Under the pieces are notes generated by a model. The model was not told the DNA's origin, did no database searches, and saw nothing but the letters and a program-made list of their open reading frames with translations. This document shows positions 7,857 through 16,646 of a stretch of 64,000 bases of DNA, piece by piece. The DNA comes from Synechococcus sp. CBW1002 (GTDB lineage Bacteria; Cyanobacteriota; Cyanobacteriia; PCC-6307; Cyanobiaceae). The translations under genes and the position numbers were made by a program. Each line of letters begins with the position of its first letter. Within the stretch, counting starts at the first letter, position 1. The stretch spans positions 1,364,001-1,428,000 of the forward strand of contig NZ_CP060398.1 in NCBI RefSeq assembly GCF_015840915.1, given 5' to 3'.

Positions 7857-8941
7857 TGTCCACAGCCGCCGTGGACACGGACCTCCACCGGGCCGGTGGC
7901 CTTTCCTGCCTGGTGATCTCCCGCACACCGGAGCTGCTCAACCGCATGCTGGCCACACTCCAGGACGCCCGGGCGTTCTGGCACCCGGGTGATGAAGTGC
8001 TCTGCTCCTGGAATGGCAGCGCTGAGGCTGAGAACGCTCTCCAGCCCCCCGCGCCTGCTCTGCCGGGATTTCGGATCGCTCAGCGGCAGCCGTATCACTT
8101 CGCCAGCAACATGAACGCTCTGGCGCGGCAGGCGCAGGGTGAGTGGCTGTTGCTACTCAACGATGATCTCATCCTTGATCCCGGAAGTATCGATCGCGCC
8201 ATCCATCTCCTCAGCCAGCACCCGGAGGTCGGGGTGCTGGGCGGTCGATTGCGCCAGTCGGGCGGACAGATCAGCCATGCCGGGCTGCTGTTTTCCTCCC
8301 CGGAGGGTCTGCCGTACAACCGCCTGCGACCCCAGCTGGGGCCCCTGATCGACGCCGAGGGCCCGGAAGCGCTCGAATCAGGCCCGATCCCCGCGGTCAC
8401 CGGCGCCCTGATGTTGCTGCGTCGATCCGATTTCCTGGCGGTGGGGGGGCTGCGCGAGAGCTTCCGGGTGTGCGGCGAAGACATCGCCCTCTGCCTCGAT
8501 CTCTGGCAGCAGCTCGGCAAGACGCCCTACTACGCCAGCGATGTGAGTGGCATCCACGATGAGAAGAGCACCCGCGGCACGACCCCCGACCAGCACGACA
8601 TCCGGGCGGTAGGACGGCTCGCTGCGCCCTTCTGCCAGCACGATCAGGCCTTCCAGGCACGCCAGAGCCACTGGGCCCTGCAGGAGGCGGCGTTGCTGTG
8701 TCGTCTCACCGAGGAGCAATGGCACCAGGCCGGCGTGTGCCGCCAGCAGCTGGACCGGCAGCAGCAGCAATGGGAAGCGAATCAACAGCACTGGGCCCGC
8801 GAACGCAGCGCCCTGCTGGCCAGGATTGACAATCTCGAACAACGGCTGGAAGCCCTGCTGCGCAGCAGCTCCTGGGCCATCACCAAACCCTGGCGGGCCC
8901 TGGGTCGCTGCTTTGCACCGACTGCGGGGCGCCAGTCCTGA
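7841..8941 (+). CDS. Family 2 glycosyltransferase with C-terminal coiled coil
   Basis: The 366-residue protein has a GT-A fold signature. LSCLVISRTPELLNRMLATL opens the domain, LLLLNDDLILDPGSID carries the DD metal-binding residues, and ALMLLRRSDFLAVGGL is followed by GEDIALCLDLW, the acidic catalytic region (ED). This spacing is typical of rhamnosyltransferase-like GT2 enzymes. Residues about 265-350 are rich in Gln, Glu, Arg and Leu (RQQLDRQQQQWEANQQ) and likely form a coiled coil ending in a positively charged tail (SSWAITKPWRALG) that recurs in cyanobacterial glycan enzymes. The ATG at 7841 lies inside the end of the preceding fusion gene, so the two are probably coupled. Confidence 0.82.
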   Translation: MDPGVMSTAAVDTDLHRAGGLSCLVISRTPELLNRMLATLQDARAFWHPGDEVLCSWNGSAEAENALQPPAPALPGFRIAQRQPYHFASNMNALARQAQGEWLLLLNDDLILDPGSIDRAIHLLSQHPEVGVLGGRLRQSGGQISHAGLLFSSPEGLPYNRLRPQLGPLIDAEGPEALESGPIPAVTGALMLLRRSDFLAVGGLRESFRVCGEDIALCLDLWQQLGKTPYYASDVSGIHDEKSTRGTTPDQHDIRAVGRLAAPFCQHDQAFQARQSHWALQEAALLCRLTEEQWHQAGVCRQQLDRQQQQWEANQQHWARERSALLARIDNLEQRLEALLRSSSWAITKPWRALGRCFAPTAGRQS

Positions 8942-8960
8942 TCGTTCCGCCGGCCTGCCG

Positions 8961-10187
8961 ATGCCTGCCCCCCCTCCCCCCCTGGAACACCTCTGGGTGG
9001 ACCTCACCCCGATGCTCCCCGGTGGCGCCAACGGTGGCGCCAAGCCGTTCATCCTCACCCTGCTGACCGAGCTGGCCCGTCAGCACCCCCAGGTGCGATT
9101 CGATTGCACCTGTCGGCCCGAGCTGCTGCCGGAACTGGCACTCGCATCGCCGCTGGAGCCGAATCTCCACGTCGGTCCGGTCATCCCCGCGGTGGCGGCC
9201 GGACGCTGGCTGGGTTCGCGGCGTCTGGGTCGGGCGGGTCGCCGCTGGCGTCGACGTCTGGCCTCGCGGCCCGGGACGCCGGTGGAGACCGGGCAACCGA
9301 ACCGGGGCGAGGGAGCGCAGCTGCTCTACTGCCCCTTTGGAGCACCGCTGCTGCACCGGGCCAGCCTCACCACGGTGTCCACCTTCCACGACCTGCAGGT
9401 GCAGGCCTATCCCGACTTCTTCCCCGCCGCGGCCCGCCGGGAGCGCCTGGAGCATTTCCGCCAGATGCTGGCGAAGGCCAGTCGCATCGCGGCCATCTCC
9501 CAGTTCTCCCGTCAGGAGGCGATCGAGCTGGGGGGCGATCCCGGCCGGATCGTGGTCATTCCCCACCGCATGGCCCTCAGCCGCAGGGCCGTGCCGATGG
9601 CTGAGCCCCCCTGCGCCCTGCCCTCCGGACGCTTCTTCCTCTACCCCGCCAATCTCTGGCGTCACAAGAACCATGAACTGCTGCTCAGTGCCTTCGCCAT
9701 GGCCCGCCACCAGGGGCTGCCAGCCGACCTGAAACTGGTGTGCACCGGTGATGGCGTCGACCGGCTCGAGCCCCTGCGCGAGCTGGCAGAGCAGCTCGGT
9801 CTGGCTGAGGCCGTCCTCCTGCCCGGATTCGTCAGCGATGCGGAGCTGGAGGGGCTCTACCAGCACGCCCTGGCCGTGGTGTTCCCCTCCCTCTACGAAG
9901 GCTTCGGCCTGCCGGTGATCGAGGCGATGGCCCGCGGCCTGCCGGTGGCCTGCAGCGACACCACCGCCCTGGGGGAAGTGGCCGGGGAGGCCGCCCTGCG
10001 CTTCCATCCCGGCCATCCCCAGCAGATCGCCGATGCCTTGCGCCAGCTGGCGGAGGATCCGGCCCTGCGAGACCGGCTGATCGAGCGGGGCCTGAGCCAG
10101 GCAGACGCCTACGCCCAGCCGGCTGTGATGGCTCAGCAGTACTGGGAGCTGTTCCAGGAAGCCCATGCCGCCGGTCCGGTGGCCTGA
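8961..10187 (+). CDS. Family 4 glycosyltransferase
   Basis: I chose the ATG at 8961 because the conserved HLWVDLTPMLPGGANGG start of this GT4 subgroup follows at once and because it lies just after the preceding stop; an in-frame ATG at 8826 is inside the previous gene. The 408-residue enzyme has the C-terminal GT4 signature: FFLYPANLWRHKNHELLLSA, then VVFPSLYEGFGLPVIEAMAR, whose E-x7-E pattern binds the nucleotide sugar, and a following CSDTTALGEVAGEAAL segment. It probably transfers mannose or a related hexose from a nucleotide sugar on the cytoplasmic side. The preceding gene ends 19 bases upstream. Confidence 0.85.
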   Translation: MPAPPPPLEHLWVDLTPMLPGGANGGAKPFILTLLTELARQHPQVRFDCTCRPELLPELALASPLEPNLHVGPVIPAVAAGRWLGSRRLGRAGRRWRRRLASRPGTPVETGQPNRGEGAQLLYCPFGAPLLHRASLTTVSTFHDLQVQAYPDFFPAAARRERLEHFRQMLAKASRIAAISQFSRQEAIELGGDPGRIVVIPHRMALSRRAVPMAEPPCALPSGRFFLYPANLWRHKNHELLLSAFAMARHQGLPADLKLVCTGDGVDRLEPLRELAEQLGLAEAVLLPGFVSDAELEGLYQHALAVVFPSLYEGFGLPVIEAMARGLPVACSDTTALGEVAGEAALRFHPGHPQQIADALRQLAEDPALRDRLIERGLSQADAYAQPAVMAQQYWELFQEAHAAGPVA

Positions 10188-10227
10188 GGCTGAGCGCCTC
10201 CGAGAATCATCTCCGCAGCACCGTTCC

Positions 10228-11139
10228 ATGAGCGCATCGATCCGCATCAGTGTCGTGACGCCCTCGTACAACCAGGGGGCCTTTCTGGCCCGCACCCTGG
10301 CCAGCGTGGCCAGTCAGAGCCATCCCGCCCATGAGCATCTGGTGTTCGATGGCGGCAGCACCGACGACACCCTGCAGGTGCTGGAGGCCGCAGGTGACGG
10401 GGTGCGCTGGGTGTCGCGGCCGGATGGAGGCCAGGCTGACGCTGTGAACCAGGGTCTGCAGGCGGCCGGCGGTGATGTGATCGCCTGGATCAACTCGGAT
10501 GACGTCTATTACCCCGGTGCCTTTGCAAGGGTGGCTGCCGCCTTCGCCAACGATCCCGACCTGGATGTGGTGTACGGAGCTGCCGATCACATCGACCTGA
10601 ATGACAGGGCCTTCGAGGCCTACCCCACCACCTTCTGGGATCCGGAACTGTTGCGCCACACCTGCTTCATCTGCCAGCCGGCCCTGTTCTTCCGCAGGCG
10701 CGTGGTGGAGACGGTGGGTCTGCTGGATCCGGGTCTGCGGTATTGCATGGACTACAACTACTGGCTCAGGCTTGCCGATGCCGGCTGCCGCTTCGCCTAC
10801 CTGAGCGACAAGCTGGCCGGCTCCCGCCTCTACGCCGACAACAAGACCCTCAGGGACCGGCCGGCCGTGCATCGGGAGATCGCCGAGATGTTCAAGGCCT
10901 ACGACGGCCAGGTGCCGCTGCGATGGGTCTTCGCCTACGCGCACCACAGCACGGCGGCCTGGATCGACCGCAGCGACCATCCCCTGCGCTTCAAGATCAG
11001 CCTCTATCTGGAAACGATGCGCAGTCAGTGGCGCTGGAACCATCGCGTCGGGATCTCCGCTCTGCGGGAGCTGCGCCGTGCCAGTCGACGTCATGCCCTG
11101 GAGGGTCAGGCCGCCGAGGCTGCCGCGGCCTCCTCGTAG
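10228..11139 (+). CDS. Family 2 glycosyltransferase
   Basis: The start at 10228 is preferred over an upstream in-frame ATG at 10165 because the latter overlaps the previous gene, while the GT2 domain starts within a few residues of 10228 (RISVVTPSYNQGAFLARTLA). The 303-residue protein contains HLVFDGGSTDDTLQVL, GGDVIAWINSDDVYYPGAF with the DxD-like DD, and a catalytic region CMDYNYWLRLADAGCRFAYL. This is the pattern of WcaA/SpsA-like GT2 enzymes that add sugars to lipid-linked chains. Its 3' end overlaps the convergent GT4 gene by 34 bases (11106-11139). Confidence 0.85.
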   Translation: MSASIRISVVTPSYNQGAFLARTLASVASQSHPAHEHLVFDGGSTDDTLQVLEAAGDGVRWVSRPDGGQADAVNQGLQAAGGDVIAWINSDDVYYPGAFARVAAAFANDPDLDVVYGAADHIDLNDRAFEAYPTTFWDPELLRHTCFICQPALFFRRRVVETVGLLDPGLRYCMDYNYWLRLADAGCRFAYLSDKLAGSRLYADNKTLRDRPAVHREIAEMFKAYDGQVPLRWVFAYAHHSTAAWIDRSDHPLRFKISLYLETMRSQWRWNHRVGISALRELRRASRRHALEGQAAEAAAASS

Positions 11140-12287
11140 AGCTCCAGCAGCTGGCGGGTGCTGTCCTGCCAGTTGAAGGCTGCAGCCCTGTCCCGGGCTG
11201 CAGCAGCCAGACCGGCAAGCCTCTGGGGCTGGTTCAGGAGACTCTCGATGGCCTCCACCCAGCCGTCGCGATCATCCGGTGCCAGGAGGATGCCGGCATC
11301 CGCGACGATCTCGGGCAGTGAGGTGGTCGAGGAACTGAGAACCGCTGCCCCCTGCCCCATCCCCTCCAGCACAGGCAGACCAAAGCCCTCGTAGTGGCTT
11401 GGGTAGAGGTTCAACAGGCAGTTCCGGTAGAGCCAGATCAGCTCCCGATCACTCACATAGCCGAGCAGGTGGATATCCGAGGCCCAGGGCGATGCCGCCA
11501 GATCCTTCTCGAAGCCTTCCATCAACCAGCCCTTGCCACCGGCAAACACCAGCGGAATCGCCGCTCCGCCCCTCTCCCGGAAGCGTTGATACACCTCCAC
11601 CAGGAAGCGCTGGTTTTTGCGCGGTTCGATCGTGCCGGTGGAGAGCAGGAAGGGCCGGCCGCTGCGGAACAGTGCGGCTCGCGGTTGGCTGGGCTGCAGA
11701 TCGAAGCCGGGCTGATCGAAGCGCGAGGCCGGATGGATCACCCGCACCCGCTCCGCCGGCACGTGGGGGAAATGACGCAGGAATGCACGCTTCGACGCAT
11801 GGGAGATGGCCACCAGCCAGTCCGCCCGCAGGGAGGCCTGCAGCACACCCTGGAAGCAACCGAGCCGATTCTTTTCGGTCGTCCACTCGGGATGCTCGGC
11901 AAAGCTCAGGTCGTAGAGCGTGTAGATCAGGGTGGAACGGAGCCGCCAGGGCGGACACCAGAAGTTGTTGGCGTGCACCAGATCGAAGCCGGCGAGCTGA
12001 TCGTTCACCCGCTGCCGATCCCGCCAGAAGGCCTCTGCATCGCTGCGTCGCGGCAGGCGGGGTCCATAGGCCACACCCTGACGGCGATGGGGGAAGGCCG
12101 CCGCCTGGCTGGGATCGTGAAAGAAATCGCCGAAGCTGGTGAGCAGGGTGTAGCGATGCGGTGCACCCGAGGCCAGCAGGCCGTCGATCAGGGCGGCGGC
12201 ATAGAACCCGCAACCGGCCTTGCGCGGGCCCGTCTGACTCACATCAAAGGCGATGTTCAGCGGCGCCACCCCTCCTCTCCTGGACAA
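11106..12287 (-). CDS. Family 4 glycosyltransferase
   Basis: The protein is 393 residues from ATG 12287. The conserved start is NIAFDVSQTGPRKAGCGFYA, so shorter starts are possible: a GTG at 12269 or even a CTG at 12260, which would overlap the upstream stop as CTGA. The upstream GT2 gene ends at 12257, so the longest form overlaps it by 31 bases. GT4 signatures are FLLSTGTIEPRKNQRFLVEV and LLNLYPSHYEGFGLPVLEGM, with the E-x7-E pattern near residue 305. Donor and acceptor are unknown. It converges on the GT2 gene at 10228-11139. Confidence 0.82.
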   Translation of the reverse strand: MSRRGGVAPLNIAFDVSQTGPRKAGCGFYAAALIDGLLASGAPHRYTLLTSFGDFFHDPSQAAAFPHRRQGVAYGPRLPRRSDAEAFWRDRQRVNDQLAGFDLVHANNFWCPPWRLRSTLIYTLYDLSFAEHPEWTTEKNRLGCFQGVLQASLRADWLVAISHASKRAFLRHFPHVPAERVRVIHPASRFDQPGFDLQPSQPRAALFRSGRPFLLSTGTIEPRKNQRFLVEVYQRFRERGGAAIPLVFAGGKGWLMEGFEKDLAASPWASDIHLLGYVSDRELIWLYRNCLLNLYPSHYEGFGLPVLEGMGQGAAVLSSSTTSLPEIVADAGILLAPDDRDGWVEAIESLLNQPQRLAGLAAAARDRAAAFNWQDSTRQLLELYEEAAAASAA

Positions 12288-13177
12288 TCGGGCAAGGGTA
12301 TCGGAGCCGGACGCGGCCCCAGCCGCAGGCGCAGCTTGCCCCAGTAGCGCTGCCAGGGCGGCGCCACAATCCCCAGCTCCCGGTTGATCGCGGCCAACTG
12401 CCTCCGGCCCCGCAGGATCGCCCGCCAGCCGCTGGTGGCCCCACCCTCCGCCATCGCCACCAGCGGGTCCGAGCAGATCTGGACGCGATCCGCCAGCTCG
12501 GGTCGCAGCAGCAGGGTCTGCATCAGTTTGTAGTCGGCGGAGAGGCTGTAGCGCTCATCGAACCCGGTGGCCCGGTAGAGGGCGGTTTCGGCCAGAAAGC
12601 CGGGATGGGGGTAGTGCAGCCCGCTGCGCAGCCGCTGATGCCAGAGGGCCGGATCCCGCGGCGGGGATGGCACCATCCACCGGGCCCGCAGCCAACGATC
12701 GGGCCGGCGGAAGTATCCGATCGAGGCCAGCAGCAGAGCGGCTTCCCGCCGACGAGCCTGCAGCAGGAAGGCCGCGTAGGCGCCCGGATCCAGCAGGAGA
12801 TCGTCTGCGTTGAGCACGTGGCTGTAGTGGCCACGCGCCAGCCGCAGGCCCACATTCATGGCGGCATAGGGGCCGCCGCCGATGTCCGTCTGCCAGCGGC
12901 AGAAGGGATGACGGTCTGCATGCCGCTCCAGCAGCCGTTGGGTGCCGTCACGGGAGCCGCCATCAATCACCAGATGCTCCAGGTCTTCACCGGCCTGCCG
13001 CAGAATCTGCCGAGCCCGCGCCACGCTCGTGAGCGTCTCGGGCAAGGTTCTCGCGGCTTCGAGGCAGGGGGTGATCACCGTCACCAGCGGCAGCCCGCCT
13101 TCCGAACCGGACCCTGCGGCATCGGTCTCGGGAGACGCAGCCTTCACGGGCACAGGGGCGGCAGGGAGGGGGTCCAT
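12257..13177 (-). CDS. Family 2 glycosyltransferase
   Basis: The chosen ATG at 13177 gives 306 residues and a GT2 domain starting at about residue 30 (LPLVTVITPCLEAARTLPET). The frame stays open much further upstream, to 13963, but that part is antisense to the neighbouring GT4 gene and has no family signature. Motifs are HLVIDGGSRDGTQRLL, GGPYAAMNVGLRLARGHYSH, LNADDLLLDPGAYA with the DD, and ERYSLSADYKLMQTLL near the expected catalytic site. It is divergent from the GT4 gene starting at 13214, with only 36 bases between the starts. The gene downstream overlaps it. Confidence 0.83.
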   Translation of the reverse strand: MDPLPAAPVPVKAASPETDAAGSGSEGGLPLVTVITPCLEAARTLPETLTSVARARQILRQAGEDLEHLVIDGGSRDGTQRLLERHADRHPFCRWQTDIGGGPYAAMNVGLRLARGHYSHVLNADDLLLDPGAYAAFLLQARRREAALLLASIGYFRRPDRWLRARWMVPSPPRDPALWHQRLRSGLHYPHPGFLAETALYRATGFDERYSLSADYKLMQTLLLRPELADRVQICSDPLVAMAEGGATSGWRAILRGRRQLAAINRELGIVAPPWQRYWGKLRLRLGPRPAPIPLPDCPGEEGWRR

Positions 13178-13213
13178 GGGCACGCTGTGACCCGGGATAC
13201 CGGAGACTGAAGC

Positions 13214-14308
13214 ATGCCCTCTCGCTTCTCCCAGAGCGTCAGCATCGGCTTCGATGGCCAGATCTTCCGGCGGCAGCGGCGGGGGGGGATCAGCCGCTAC
13301 TTCCGAGAACTGGCCCTGAATCTGCGCGCTGCGGGCGCAGAGGTGCTGATGGCGGAGGAGCGCCAGGGCTGCTGGCCCTGGTCCGGTCACCTGCCCTGGC
13401 GGCGGGCGGATGTGGTGCACGCCACGTTCTACGGCGGCGGGCCCTATCGGCTGCAGAGCCACCAACGCCTGGTGAGCAGCCTGTTCGACATGACGCCGGA
13501 GCGCCATCCCGAGCACTTTTTCCTGCCGGCCCTGCGTTCCCCCCATGCCAACAAGCCGGGGTGGCTGGAGGTCTCTGACCTGATCATCAGCATCAGCGCC
13601 GCCAGCGCCGACGACCTGGCTTTCTTCCAGCCGACCCTGCGGACGCCCCTCAGGGTGATCCACCTCGCCACCGCCATCGACAGGCTGGTCCCCCAGCCCG
13701 TGGAGGCGCTGGAGGGGCGACGGTTCTGGCTGATGGTGGGCAAGCGCCACGCCTACAAGAACGGCCTCACACTTCTGCGGGCCCTGAGCCTGCTGCATGG
13801 CGGCGACGGCGATCGGGGTCGCAGGGATCAGCCCCTGCTGGTCTGTGCCGGAGGAGGCCCCTGGAGAGCCGAGGAGCGGCGCTGGATCCATGGCCAGGGT
13901 CTGGAGGATGCGGTGCTGCAACTGGCAGCGACGGATCCGGTGCTGGCCTGGCTCTACCGCCACGCCGAAGCCGTGCTGGTGCCCTCCCTGGCTGAGGGGT
14001 TCTCCCTTCCGCTGATCGAAGCTCTCGCCTGTGACACGCCAGTGGTGGCCTCAGATCTGGAGGTGCACCGGGAGGTTGGCCAGAGCTTCGCGACCCTGCT
14101 GCCGGCCCTGAATGCACGGGTCTGGAGCGAGCTGCTGGCCGCGGCCGGGCAGGGGACTCTGCCGCGGCCGAGTCACCGGCTGGGAGGAGAGCGCTATGCC
14201 CGGCTGCGTCGTCATTTCGCCCCCGAGCGGCTGGTGCAGGACCATCTGGAGGCCTACGGATCCACCACCGACCGTCCCAGTCCCCGGATCAGGGGCAGGC
14301 GTGGCTGA
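13214..14308 (+). CDS. Family 4 glycosyltransferase (mannosyltransferase-like)
   Basis: The 364-residue enzyme begins with SIGFDGQIFRRQRRGGISRY, a start typical of GT4 mannosyl- or related transferases. Its C-terminal half has FWLMVGKRHAYKNGLTLLRA, VLVPSLAEGFSLPLIEALAC with the E-x7-E motif, and TPVVASDLEVHREVGQSFA. It reads divergently from the GT2 gene at 12257-13177. Its end overlaps the convergent GDP-mannose dehydratase gene by 20 bases (14289-14308). Position beside that dehydratase makes a GDP-sugar donor plausible, but this is inference. Confidence 0.83.
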   Translation: MPSRFSQSVSIGFDGQIFRRQRRGGISRYFRELALNLRAAGAEVLMAEERQGCWPWSGHLPWRRADVVHATFYGGGPYRLQSHQRLVSSLFDMTPERHPEHFFLPALRSPHANKPGWLEVSDLIISISAASADDLAFFQPTLRTPLRVIHLATAIDRLVPQPVEALEGRRFWLMVGKRHAYKNGLTLLRALSLLHGGDGDRGRRDQPLLVCAGGGPWRAEERRWIHGQGLEDAVLQLAATDPVLAWLYRHAEAVLVPSLAEGFSLPLIEALACDTPVVASDLEVHREVGQSFATLLPALNARVWSELLAAAGQGTLPRPSHRLGGERYARLRRHFAPERLVQDHLEAYGSTTDRPSPRIRGRRG

Positions 14309-15233
14309 TCAGGGCTGCGATCACACCATCCACATCAAGCCGTGCCCGCCAGCCATGGCGTTCCAGCATCGGCGCGGGATCTCCGACACTGCTGAGGATT
14401 TCCGAGGGACGCCGCAGGCTCTCCACAAGGTCGACATGATCGTGCCAGTCGAGGTCAAGCTCCCGGAATACGCGGGCGACAAAATATTCCAGAGTTTCCA
14501 TTCTTCCAGTACAGATCACCTGGTCCTCCAGGCAGTCGGCGCGAAGGATCAGCTGCATGGCGTCGATATATTCTTCGGCCCAGCCCCAGTCTCGCGCTAC
14601 AGACAGATCTCCTAGCTGTAGGCGAAATCGGGAATCGTGTCGGCAGCGTAATGCCCCGTCAACGATCTTTCGGGTTACGAATGTGGAGGAGCGGTAGGGT
14701 GATTCGTGGTTGAACAGGACGCCGGTCACGCAGCCGAGACCATAGGCTTGTCGATAGACTTGCACCGTATTGAAGCTGGCATCTTTTGCGATGGCATAAG
14801 GGCTCAGAGGCTGGCGCGGACTCCGCACATCGGCGGGTCGCGGCGTATTTCCGAAAATCTCACTACTGCCGGCAAAATAGAGTCGTCCATTGAAGTCGGC
14901 GAAGCGTGCAACCTCCAGTAGGTTGATCGTGCCATTGATGATACTGTTAAAGGTGTCCACCGGTTGACGAAAGGAAAGTCCAACCGACGACTGGGCTGCC
15001 AAGTTATAGATTTCCTCTGGCTGATGGCGGGTCATCAGTTCTAGAATCTCGCGGAAATCGCAGAGATCTGCTGTGGTCAGCTCCAGATCTCCTGTGATGC
15101 CAAGCTGCTGATGGGTTGCCAGGTTGGGATTGCTGGAGCGGGACACACCCACCACTGTTGCCCCTTGGCGCAGCAGCGAGCGACACAACAGTGAGCCATC
15201 CTGGCCAGTGCAGCCAAACACCAGTGCCTTCAC
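14289..15233 (-). CDS. gmd: GDP-mannose 4,6-dehydratase (short form)
   Basis: The 314-residue protein belongs to the extended short-chain dehydrogenases. It opens with the NAD(P)-binding ALVFGCTGQDGSLLCRSL and carries the catalytic Tyr-Lys pair in SPYAIAKDASFNT. The LFNHESPYRSSTFVTRKIVD stretch is the best family marker of GDP-mannose 4,6-dehydratase, which makes GDP-4-keto-6-deoxymannose for GDP-fucose, GDP-rhamnose or related sugars. It is about 10-50 residues shorter than usual, and its C-terminal end (GDPAPMLERHGWRARLDVDG) departs from the normal GDP-SKAK-LGW form. The DNA is visibly less GC-rich than the flanks. It lies one base from the sugar-phosphate transferase gene at 15235 (same strand, upstream), an operon. 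Confidence 0.85.
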   Translation of the reverse strand: MKALVFGCTGQDGSLLCRSLLRQGATVVGVSRSSNPNLATHQQLGITGDLELTTADLCDFREILELMTRHQPEEIYNLAAQSSVGLSFRQPVDTFNSIINGTINLLEVARFADFNGRLYFAGSSEIFGNTPRPADVRSPRQPLSPYAIAKDASFNTVQVYRQAYGLGCVTGVLFNHESPYRSSTFVTRKIVDGALRCRHDSRFRLQLGDLSVARDWGWAEEYIDAMQLILRADCLEDQVICTGRMETLEYFVARVFRELDLDWHDHVDLVESLRRPSEILSSVGDPAPMLERHGWRARLDVDGVIAALISHACP

Positions 15234-15234
15234 C

Positions 15235-16539
15235 TCAGCGGCCCCCTGCCTTGAGAATGATCTTGATCGTCTTAATCAGAATCAGCAGGTCTAAAGCTGT
15301 GCTCCAGTTATGTAGATAGTAAAGGTCATAACTGAGCTTGAGTTCGGCTTCCTCCAGGCTTGCGGCATAGGGCGCACATACCTGAGCCCAGCCGCTCAGG
15401 CCTGGTCGCATCCAATGGCGCTTGCGATAGTGGGGAATATGAATTTCCAGCTCAGCTTCGAACTCCGGGCGCTCTGGTCTTGGGCCGATCAGGCTCATAT
15501 CGCCCTTGAGCACGTTGATCAACTGGGGCAGTTCATCGAGTCGCACCCGCCGCAGTAACTGACCCACCCGCGTAATGCGACAGTCACCAGGCAAGGTCCA
15601 GCTGGCAGGCGCATTCGGATCGGCGCGGGTCATGGTGCGCAGCTTGAGCAGTCGGAAGGTATGGCCCATCCAGCCGCTGCGCTCCTGGACATAGAACACT
15701 GACCCTCGATCCTCAAGCCAGATCAGGAGAGCTGCCAACAACATCACAGGCAGGCAGACCACCAGCAGAAGGACCGCTACCACCACATCGGCAACACGTT
15801 TGAGCTGGCGTTGCACACTGAAGGTGTCAGACCAGGGAATGTCAGCCTGGGATAACCAGTCGGCAGGCAGAAGGGCGGGGGGCAGTCGCTCCAGTTCCCG
15901 CTCCGCCAGCTCGATCACTGTTGTGATCGGGACACCGTTGTCGCCCAGAACCTGAAGCTGGTGTTCCTGGTCGGGGGCCAAGCGCAGATCGCTGCCAAGG
16001 ACCACACCGCCCGGGGGGAAGGCATGGCCCGCAGGGGTGAGCACCCGAGGGGTGACCGCAAAGGGTGTGCGTTGCCACTCCCGCAGGATTGCCGGGGCTT
16101 CGTGAGGAGTCGCCATCAGGCCCCAGTCTCGCTGGGGTGAGTGGCGGCCCAGCCAGCGGAGGCCCAGTCTCACCAGCAGCGCCCAGACGGTGAGGGAACC
16201 GAGCAGGAACGTCTGTGTGCTTCGGTGGCTCAGGTAAAGCCCCACAGGCAGGTTGAAGAGCCAATCCATCAGGGCCACAACCAGCATGGTTGCCAGGGCT
16301 GTGATCATCAGGCGCAGGATCACCAGACGCAGGCGCAACCAGGGCCAGCGAAGCACCGTATAAGTACCGAACAGCCAGCCGAACAGCAGGTACAGAAGTG
16401 CGAAGGCGATCAGCCACCGAGGCTGTCCCAGGAGATCGGTTCTCCGTGTCTGATCGAGCAATGCTGCCAGGATCAGGCAAGCGCTCAGATCAAGGGAGGC
16501 GCAGAGGAAGAGAAGTCTGCGGGGCTTTCGCCAGTGCAA
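15235..16539 (-). CDS. Polyprenyl-phosphate sugar-1-phosphate transferase (WbaP/ExoY-type, initiates glycan synthesis)
   Basis: The 434-residue membrane protein has about four hydrophobic N-terminal helices (residues about 10-115), a CoA-binding-like middle part, another hydrophobic segment (VVVAVLLLVVCLPVMLLAAL) and a C-terminal bacterial sugar transferase domain. The domain is marked by KRVADVVVAVLLL, SVFYVQERSGWMGHTFRLLK, LRTMTRAD, TRVGQLLRRVRLDELPQLIN, SLIGPRPERPEF and RPGLSGWAQV. Such enzymes transfer a hexose-1-phosphate to undecaprenyl phosphate, the first step of O-antigen or capsule synthesis. It is upstream of gmd in a two-gene operon. About 107 relatively AT-rich bases separate its start from ribH. 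Confidence 0.88.
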   Translation of the reverse strand: MHWRKPRRLLFLCASLDLSACLILAALLDQTRRTDLLGQPRWLIAFALLYLLFGWLFGTYTVLRWPWLRLRLVILRLMITALATMLVVALMDWLFNLPVGLYLSHRSTQTFLLGSLTVWALLVRLGLRWLGRHSPQRDWGLMATPHEAPAILREWQRTPFAVTPRVLTPAGHAFPPGGVVLGSDLRLAPDQEHQLQVLGDNGVPITTVIELAERELERLPPALLPADWLSQADIPWSDTFSVQRQLKRVADVVVAVLLLVVCLPVMLLAALLIWLEDRGSVFYVQERSGWMGHTFRLLKLRTMTRADPNAPASWTLPGDCRITRVGQLLRRVRLDELPQLINVLKGDMSLIGPRPERPEFEAELEIHIPHYRKRHWMRPGLSGWAQVCAPYAASLEEAELKLSYDLYYLHNWSTALDLLILIKTIKIILKAGGR

Positions 16540-16646
16540 TACAGGATTTTATCTGAATTGAACTTAAGTCCAAATGGTCCCAGAGCACAAAGGACATGGC
16601 GGCTGGGGCTCCGGCACAACAGGCCCGGCCAGTGCCATGTAGCGGC

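Noticed and set aside
13178-13963. Upstream extension of the GT2 gene at 12257, up to residue 261 of the longest frame
   Set aside because: This part is antisense to the GT4 gene at 13214-14308 and lacks homology; the GT2 domain starts right after ATG 13177.
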